A DNA stretch of 10,308 nt from Taibaiella sp047605615 (GTDB taxonomy: Bacteria > Bacteroidota > Bacteroidia > Chitinophagales > Chitinophagaceae): assembly GCA_047605615.1 (NCBI GenBank), contig JASGFI010000107.1:1-10308 (forward strand). The letters are read 5' to 3'. The notes under the pieces are model-generated. The model saw nothing but the letters and a program-made list of their open reading frames with translations, made no database searches and was not told the origin of the DNA. Within the stretch, counting starts at the first letter, position 1, and each line of letters starts with the position of its first letter. Below are positions 6,653 through 10,308 of the stretch, piece after piece. The position numbers were made by a program, and so were the translations under genes.

Positions 6653-8110
6653 TTATTTGCCATAGCCCAAAGCCTGGTATATGTAATTTTGGGCTTTGCC
6701 GCGCACGCCCAATTTGTTGATTAAGCCATTGTCGGCACTGGGATATACCCGGTTCGACAAGAAGACGAAAGTGATGCCGGTTTCAGGGTCGGCCCAGGCG
6801 CAGGTGCCCGTAAAGCCTTGGTGGCCAAATGTTGTCTTGCTGCACAAATCGCAAGCCGGACCGCCGTCGCCACGGGCTTTCTCTGGTTTGTCGAAACCGT
6901 AGCCACGGCGGCTTATGGCACTATTGTAGCCCGAAAAAAGTTGAACCGTTTCCTTTTTCAAATAGCGTTTGCCCTTGTATATGCCGCCATTGTTGAGCAT
7001 TTGAAGTATTATGGCCAATTCGCTTGCGGTACTGAATATGCCGGCATGGCCCGCTATGCCGCCCAGCATGGCCGTACCCGGGTCGTGTACATAGCCTTGT
7101 GTCAGTTGGAAACGAAAATAGTCGTCGTTTTCCGTCGGGGCGCACTGGTTTTTCCAACCTTTCTTCCACGGATTGTAGCCGGTAAAATGAAGCCCCAAGG
7201 GCGAGTAGAAATTTTGATAGACATATTGGTCCAAGCTGAGGCCGCTTACGGCCTCCACTATTTTTTGCAGAAAATAAAAATCCAAATCGCTGTACACGTA
7301 GCGGCCTTTATTGTCTAAGTTGCTGGCCAATATTTCCCCCCATATAGTGTCGCGAAACGAGTTCTTGATATAGAAATTGGAAGCCACGGGCGTATTGAAC
7401 ATTGGTTCGGGGGCTACCCTGTACAAATCGCTGCGCGGCCCGCCGGTCTGCGTATCTATCGTTTCTTTGTAAAAGGGGATGTACGCTTTCAGTCCGGCTT
7501 GGTGCAGCAACAAATCGGCCACGGTCAGGTAGGCTTTATTGGTGCCGATGGTAAAGGGCAAATAGTTTTTGAGGTAGGTGTTGAGGTTTATTTTACCTTC
7601 TTCATAAAGTTTCATCACGGCCAAAGTAGTGGCTGCCACTTTGCTTACGGATGCTATGTCGTAAATGGTGGTGTCGGTTACGGGCGTGGATTTGTCGTAG
7701 GTAAAATAACCGAAGTTTTTCTTGTAGATAATGGCGCCGTCTTTTGCTGCCAATATCTGGCAGCCGGGAAAGGCACGTTGGGCTATGCAGCTATTGATGA
7801 ACGAATTTAGGTTTTCGATAGCGGCAGGGTTAAGGATGGCGGCATCGGTACCCTTGCCGTTGCCGTGCAAGGTGTTTGCCTTTTCAAAATCGCTGGTTAG
7901 CACCAGCGGGGGTAGCGCAGCGGGGGTAGCGCTGGTTTTTTTGGCTTTTGCCTTGCTGCTTTTATTGCTTCTGGTGTTTGCTCCCGGCTTTTTCGATTTG
8001 GAAGTTGCCGTTGTTTTTGAGGCAACTTTTTTGCTCTTTTTTTGAGCATAGGTATTGTTGTGCAATACCAAGAAGCATAGCGCCGCTACTGCCAAAATGA
8101 TGTTCCGCAT
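6653..8110 (-). CDS. Secreted beta-lactamase-fold serine hydrolase with Lys-rich linker
   Basis: Serine hydrolase of the class C beta-lactamase/penicillin-binding-protein family, 485 residues. A signal peptide (residues 1-22, MRNIILAVAALCFLVL core, cleavage near YA/QKK) is followed by a Lys/Ser/Thr/Ala-rich linker of about 45 residues and then the catalytic domain from about residue 75. The three active-site motifs are present: S154-V-S-K157 (nucleophile and base), Y273-S-D275 in place of Y-x-N, and H430-Q-G432 in place of K-T-G, as in esterase/peptidase-like members. It likely acts in the periplasm on peptides, D-amino-acid bonds or esters. The GH3 gene ends 27 bases upstream in the same frame, and the flavoprotein starts 2 bases downstream. 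In many Bacteroidota this domain is fused to the C-terminus of GH3, which suggests a shared peptidoglycan substrate. Its specificity is not known. Confidence 0.9.
   Translation of the reverse strand: MRNIILAVAALCFLVLHNNTYAQKKSKKVASKTTATSKSKKPGANTRSNKSSKAKAKKTSATPAALPPLVLTSDFEKANTLHGNGKGTDAAILNPAAIENLNSFINSCIAQRAFPGCQILAAKDGAIIYKKNFGYFTYDKSTPVTDTTIYDIASVSKVAATTLAVMKLYEEGKINLNTYLKNYLPFTIGTNKAYLTVADLLLHQAGLKAYIPFYKETIDTQTGGPRSDLYRVAPEPMFNTPVASNFYIKNSFRDTIWGEILASNLDNKGRYVYSDLDFYFLQKIVEAVSGLSLDQYVYQNFYSPLGLHFTGYNPWKKGWKNQCAPTENDDYFRFQLTQGYVHDPGTAMLGGIAGHAGIFSTASELAIILQMLNNGGIYKGKRYLKKETVQLFSGYNSAISRRGYGFDKPEKARGDGGPACDLCSKTTFGHQGFTGTCAWADPETGITFVFLSNRVYPSADNGLINKLGVRGKAQNYIYQALGYGK
7905..7932. repeat. 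14-bp tandem duplication inside the serine hydrolase linker
   Basis: AGCGGGGGTAGCGC occurs twice without a gap (7905-7918 and 7919-7932). Because 14 is not a multiple of 3, the two copies are read in different frames, giving SATPA and then ALPPL at the end of the linker. A hairpin (CGCTGGT 7891-7897 with ACCAGCG 7902-7908) abuts it and could favour slippage. Confidence 0.9.
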
Positions 8111-8137
8111 GGATTGTTTTGATACAGGTTCTTCAAA

Positions 8138-9799
8138 CTATTTACAGGGCTTTACCGGCAGTTTCCCTTCGGGTTTCAAGCTGCCGGTCAATACTTCAAA
8201 TGCAGCCTCTTCGGTATATTCGTCGTCTTCGTAAGCTACCAATATGCTTCCTGCGTTGCATACCGGTTTGGCGGCATAAGCATTGCCCATTACGGCGAAG
8301 ATGCACTTTTTATTTGTACTTAATTGTTTTAGTGCCGTTAATTGGGTGGCGTCGAGGCCGAATGAGCCGGATTTGCCGGGGTAAAGACTTAGGTCGTGCA
8401 GCCCCACTATTACGGTGCCAGTATTGTCGGGTATGTCTATCAGGTTTTTCAGTGCGGCAATTTTGGTGTTGGCCGGTATGTTGATTTGCGACAAACCTTT
8501 GTATTTTTTCCGCAGTTGCGTGGCCAGCTTATTGTCGGCAGCCCCATTTATATTGATGTAGGCAACGTTTGGTGCCGCGGCTTTCAATTTGGTTATATGC
8601 CCATGTTGGTCTTTCATCAGGGTAATGGCGGCGCGCGCGGTTTTTTCCTTTAGGTGGTTGGTTTGTGCGTTTAGGTCTTCGGTTACTTTACTTTCCTTTA
8701 TGGGGCTGTAGCGGCACAGGCCGGCATCATACTTTGCGGCTAGTATTTTCCTTACCCTTCGTTCCACTTCTTCTTTGCTTATTTTCCCGGTGGTTATCGC
8801 CCATTGTATCTTGCTGATGGCGAGCGGTACGTTTTGCGAAAAAAGAAGCATGTCGTTTCCGGCAAGAAAGGCCAATAAATCGGTTTCTCCGTCGGGGTAG
8901 TTTTTGGTAAGCCCTTTCATGTTGAGCGCATCGGTAAATATCAGGCCGCCAAACTTCAGTTCGTTTTTCAGTAAATCGGTTACTACTTTCTTTGAAATGG
9001 TAGTGACCACCTTTGGCTGGTCGTCCAATGCGGGAACGCTCAGGTGTGCTATCATCATGCTTTGCACACCGGCGGCTATCAGTTTTTCAAACGGATATAA
9101 TTCGGTTTGTTCCAGCTCTGCCTTGCTTTTCTTTATGATGGGTACATCCAAGTGCGAATCTATGGCTACGTCGCCATGACCGGGAAAATGTTTGGCGCAG
9201 GCCATCACGCCATTGTTTTGCAAGCCGTGCATATAGGCTATGCCCAACTTGCTTACCAGTTCTTTGTCATCGCCGAAAGACCTGAAATTGATTACCGGAT
9301 TTTTGGGGTTATTGTTCACGTCCACCACGGGCGCAAAATCTATGTGTACCCCCAACCTGCGGCATTGCGCAGCTATGGCACTCCCTATTTGGTACATAAG
9401 CGCGCTGTCTTGGGTAGCGCCTATCATCATCTGGCGGGGGTAATTTGCCACACCCTTTAGGCGCATTCCCAAGCCCCATTCGGCATCCATGCCTATCAGC
9501 AATTTCGTGTGCGCCGCCGCTTGTATTTTGTTGGTCATTTTTGCTTGCGCTTCGGGCGTGCCCTGCATGAAGATGACACCGCCTATTTGGCCCCGTTTTA
9601 CCAACTCCAATATGTGTGTTTCATTTGCATTTTCGCCACCGCTGTAAGCGGCCACCATGAATAGCTGGCCCAGCCGCTCGGTTTCGTTCATGTTGTCGTA
9701 AACGCTGTCAACCCATTTGTTCTTGAACGGGAACTGCTGCGCCGCAACCGCGAAAGGCAGCAACAGCAATGCGCAAAATATGTTTATTCGCTTGTTCAT
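8138..9799 (-). CDS. Secreted NagZ-like GH3 beta-N-acetylglucosaminidase
   Basis: Glycoside hydrolase family 3 enzyme of the NagZ type, which releases N-acetylglucosamine from peptidoglycan fragments. From ATG at 9799 it has 553 residues. A signal peptide (MNKRINIFCALLLLPFAVAA) indicates export, unlike cytoplasmic E. coli NagZ. The TIM-barrel domain carries the NagZ signature K203-H-F-P-G-H-G-D210 followed by D214-S-H216, the Asp-His acid/base pair, and the nucleophile D290 in FTDALNMKGL. A C-terminal alpha/beta sandwich domain (about residues 380-553) ends EGKLPVKPCK. An in-frame TTG at 9811 would add four residues and is less likely. It leads the operon with the serine hydrolase and flavoprotein. 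The ORF stops with TAG, and the same frame stays open through 9 codons into the serine hydrolase ATG. The chemistry is well supported; the natural substrate is inferred. Confidence 0.92.
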   Translation of the reverse strand: MNKRINIFCALLLLPFAVAAQQFPFKNKWVDSVYDNMNETERLGQLFMVAAYSGGENANETHILELVKRGQIGGVIFMQGTPEAQAKMTNKIQAAAHTKLLIGMDAEWGLGMRLKGVANYPRQMMIGATQDSALMYQIGSAIAAQCRRLGVHIDFAPVVDVNNNPKNPVINFRSFGDDKELVSKLGIAYMHGLQNNGVMACAKHFPGHGDVAIDSHLDVPIIKKSKAELEQTELYPFEKLIAAGVQSMMIAHLSVPALDDQPKVVTTISKKVVTDLLKNELKFGGLIFTDALNMKGLTKNYPDGETDLLAFLAGNDMLLFSQNVPLAISKIQWAITTGKISKEEVERRVRKILAAKYDAGLCRYSPIKESKVTEDLNAQTNHLKEKTARAAITLMKDQHGHITKLKAAAPNVAYININGAADNKLATQLRKKYKGLSQINIPANTKIAALKNLIDIPDNTGTVIVGLHDLSLYPGKSGSFGLDATQLTALKQLSTNKKCIFAVMGNAYAAKPVCNAGSILVAYEDDEYTEEAAFEVLTGSLKPEGKLPVKPCK

Positions 9800-9820
9800 G
9801 TAAGTAAGCAACGCAGTGTT

Positions 9821-10063
9821 TTAGGAAAGATGTCTGCGTTCGAGGCTCAAAAATACTTTATATAAATCTAATGGTGCTACAAATTGCCAAGACATGAATG
9901 GTAGCTTTGTTTCCGGCTTATCTATCTTGTCAAAGCTGTCTTGCGCCAACCTTAAAAGCAAATTGCCGTCAATGCCCAGTAATTTACTGCCGTGTCGCGT
10001 TGCCGAATGCACGACCAGCACCAGCAACAAACCCAAAGGCAATAACCAGCCATTGACAACCCG
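9821..10063 (-). pseudogene. Possible decayed or start-less small membrane-anchored ORF
   Basis: This minus-strand frame is open for about 80 codons down to a TAA at 9821. It contains a hydrophobic stretch (WLLPLGLLLVLVV) and then a hydrophilic tail with ordinary codon use (for example LAQDSFDKIDKPETKL). It has no ATG before the hydrophobic stretch; TTG at 10042 is the only usual alternative start. A second minus-strand frame (9952-10209, TTG start) also holds a hydrophobic stretch but becomes Cys/Trp-rich downstream, like an out-of-frame reading. A frameshift joining the two near 10040-10065 is possible. I recognise no family, and it may be non-coding. Confidence 0.25.
9848..9855 (-). promoter_or_regulatory. 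Candidate -7 element for the GH3 operon
   Basis: The minus strand reads TATTTTTG, an exact TAnnTTTG match, about 50 bases before the GH3 ATG at 9799. The nearest TTTG (plus CAAA at 9880-9883) is 24 bases away, longer than usual. It lies inside the doubtful ORF at 9821-10063, so one of the two calls may be wrong. Confidence 0.35.
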
Positions 10064-10290
10064 ATTTCAAGAAATAGAACAAGATATAAAATATTCCCTT
10101 TATGCTTCTCTCCGGGCAAAAATGTGCAATCGGCTTTGGCATTGTTAATCAGAGATACCTTTTCGGAAACTTTGTCAACTTTTAAAAAGGTTACAAAATT
10201 GTAAATCAAGCAAAAATAAATTTATATAGAATATACATGTCTGTATGGGTATCTTATTAACCAAACGGAAATATATTTATAAATATTCTG
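10064..10290. other. AT-rich intergenic stretch, no confident gene
   Basis: No convincing ORF is present. The right part is strongly AT-rich and contains two inverted repeats: ATACA (10233-10237) with TGTAT (10242-10246), and AGAATAT (10229-10235) with ATATTCT (10283-10289). They lie just before the promoter element at the window edge and could be regulator-binding sites, but AT-rich DNA yields such matches easily. Confidence 0.35.
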
Positions 10291-10298
10291 TATCTTTG
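10291..10298 (+). promoter_or_regulatory. -7 promoter element reading out of the window to the right
   Basis: TATCTTTG is an exact match to TAnnTTTG on the plus strand and is followed by a few bases at the window end. No clear TTTG is found about 20 bases upstream. It suggests a rightward gene starting just beyond 10308. Confidence 0.45.
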
Positions 10299-10308
10299 CC
10301 TTATGGGA

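Noticed and set aside
9894..10148. Plus-strand ORF of 84 codons at the right end
   Set aside because: Ser/Leu-rich with no domain, and antisense to a frame with more natural codon use; no promoter precedes it.

Overview
The window looks like a chromosomal segment from a member of the Bacteroidota, probably near Chitinophagaceae/Sphingobacteriales. The phylum call rests on frequent ATA isoleucine codons, weak or absent Shine-Dalgarno sequences, several upstream elements matching the Bacteroidota -7 consensus TAnnTTTG, and gene families typical of the phylum (a long LptF/G permease, a small START-like protein, a secreted NagZ-type GH3 enzyme next to a beta-lactamase-fold hydrolase). The finer placement is a guess. 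I see no transposase, phage gene, CRISPR array, tRNA or rRNA.

Layout. Positions 1-563 hold a possible leftward gene start that runs off the window edge (1-135), a leftward promoter (222-252) and a cluster of nested inverted repeats (270-382). Positions 564-2738 are a leftward pair: an LptF/LptG-family permease followed 12 bases later by a PAP2-family phosphatase that appears to start with TTG. A leftward START-like (SRPBCC) gene lies at 2862-3245, with its own candidate promoter and a terminator hairpin. A 407-base divergent spacer separates it from carB on the plus strand (3653-5314). That gene encodes only the N-terminal half of the carbamoyl-phosphate synthase large subunit and ends at a strong intrinsic terminator (5342-5375). 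Positions 5397-9799 are a tightly packed leftward operon: NagZ-like GH3 beta-N-acetylglucosaminidase, then a secreted beta-lactamase-fold serine hydrolase, then an HI0933/YhiN-type flavoprotein. Positions 9800-10308 hold no confident gene, only a possibly decayed leftward ORF and a rightward promoter element at the right edge.

How the genes may work together. LptF/G and PAP2 are both envelope-lipid functions (LPS export; lipid phosphate or pyrophosphate removal). The GH3 plus serine hydrolase pair suggests breakdown of peptidoglycan or muropeptides outside the cytoplasm. In many Bacteroidota these two domains form one protein. Here they are separate ORFs in the same reading frame, and the second has its own signal peptide. 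CarB makes carbamoyl phosphate for pyrimidines and arginine; it is split exactly at the internal duplication boundary, and its partner half is not in this window.

Most of the window is ordinary core metabolism and envelope biology. The best second-look items are the half-length CarB, the in-frame split of GH3 and serine hydrolase with a frame-shifting 14-bp tandem duplication, and the hairpin cluster at the left end. I do not see convincing evidence of an entirely new system.
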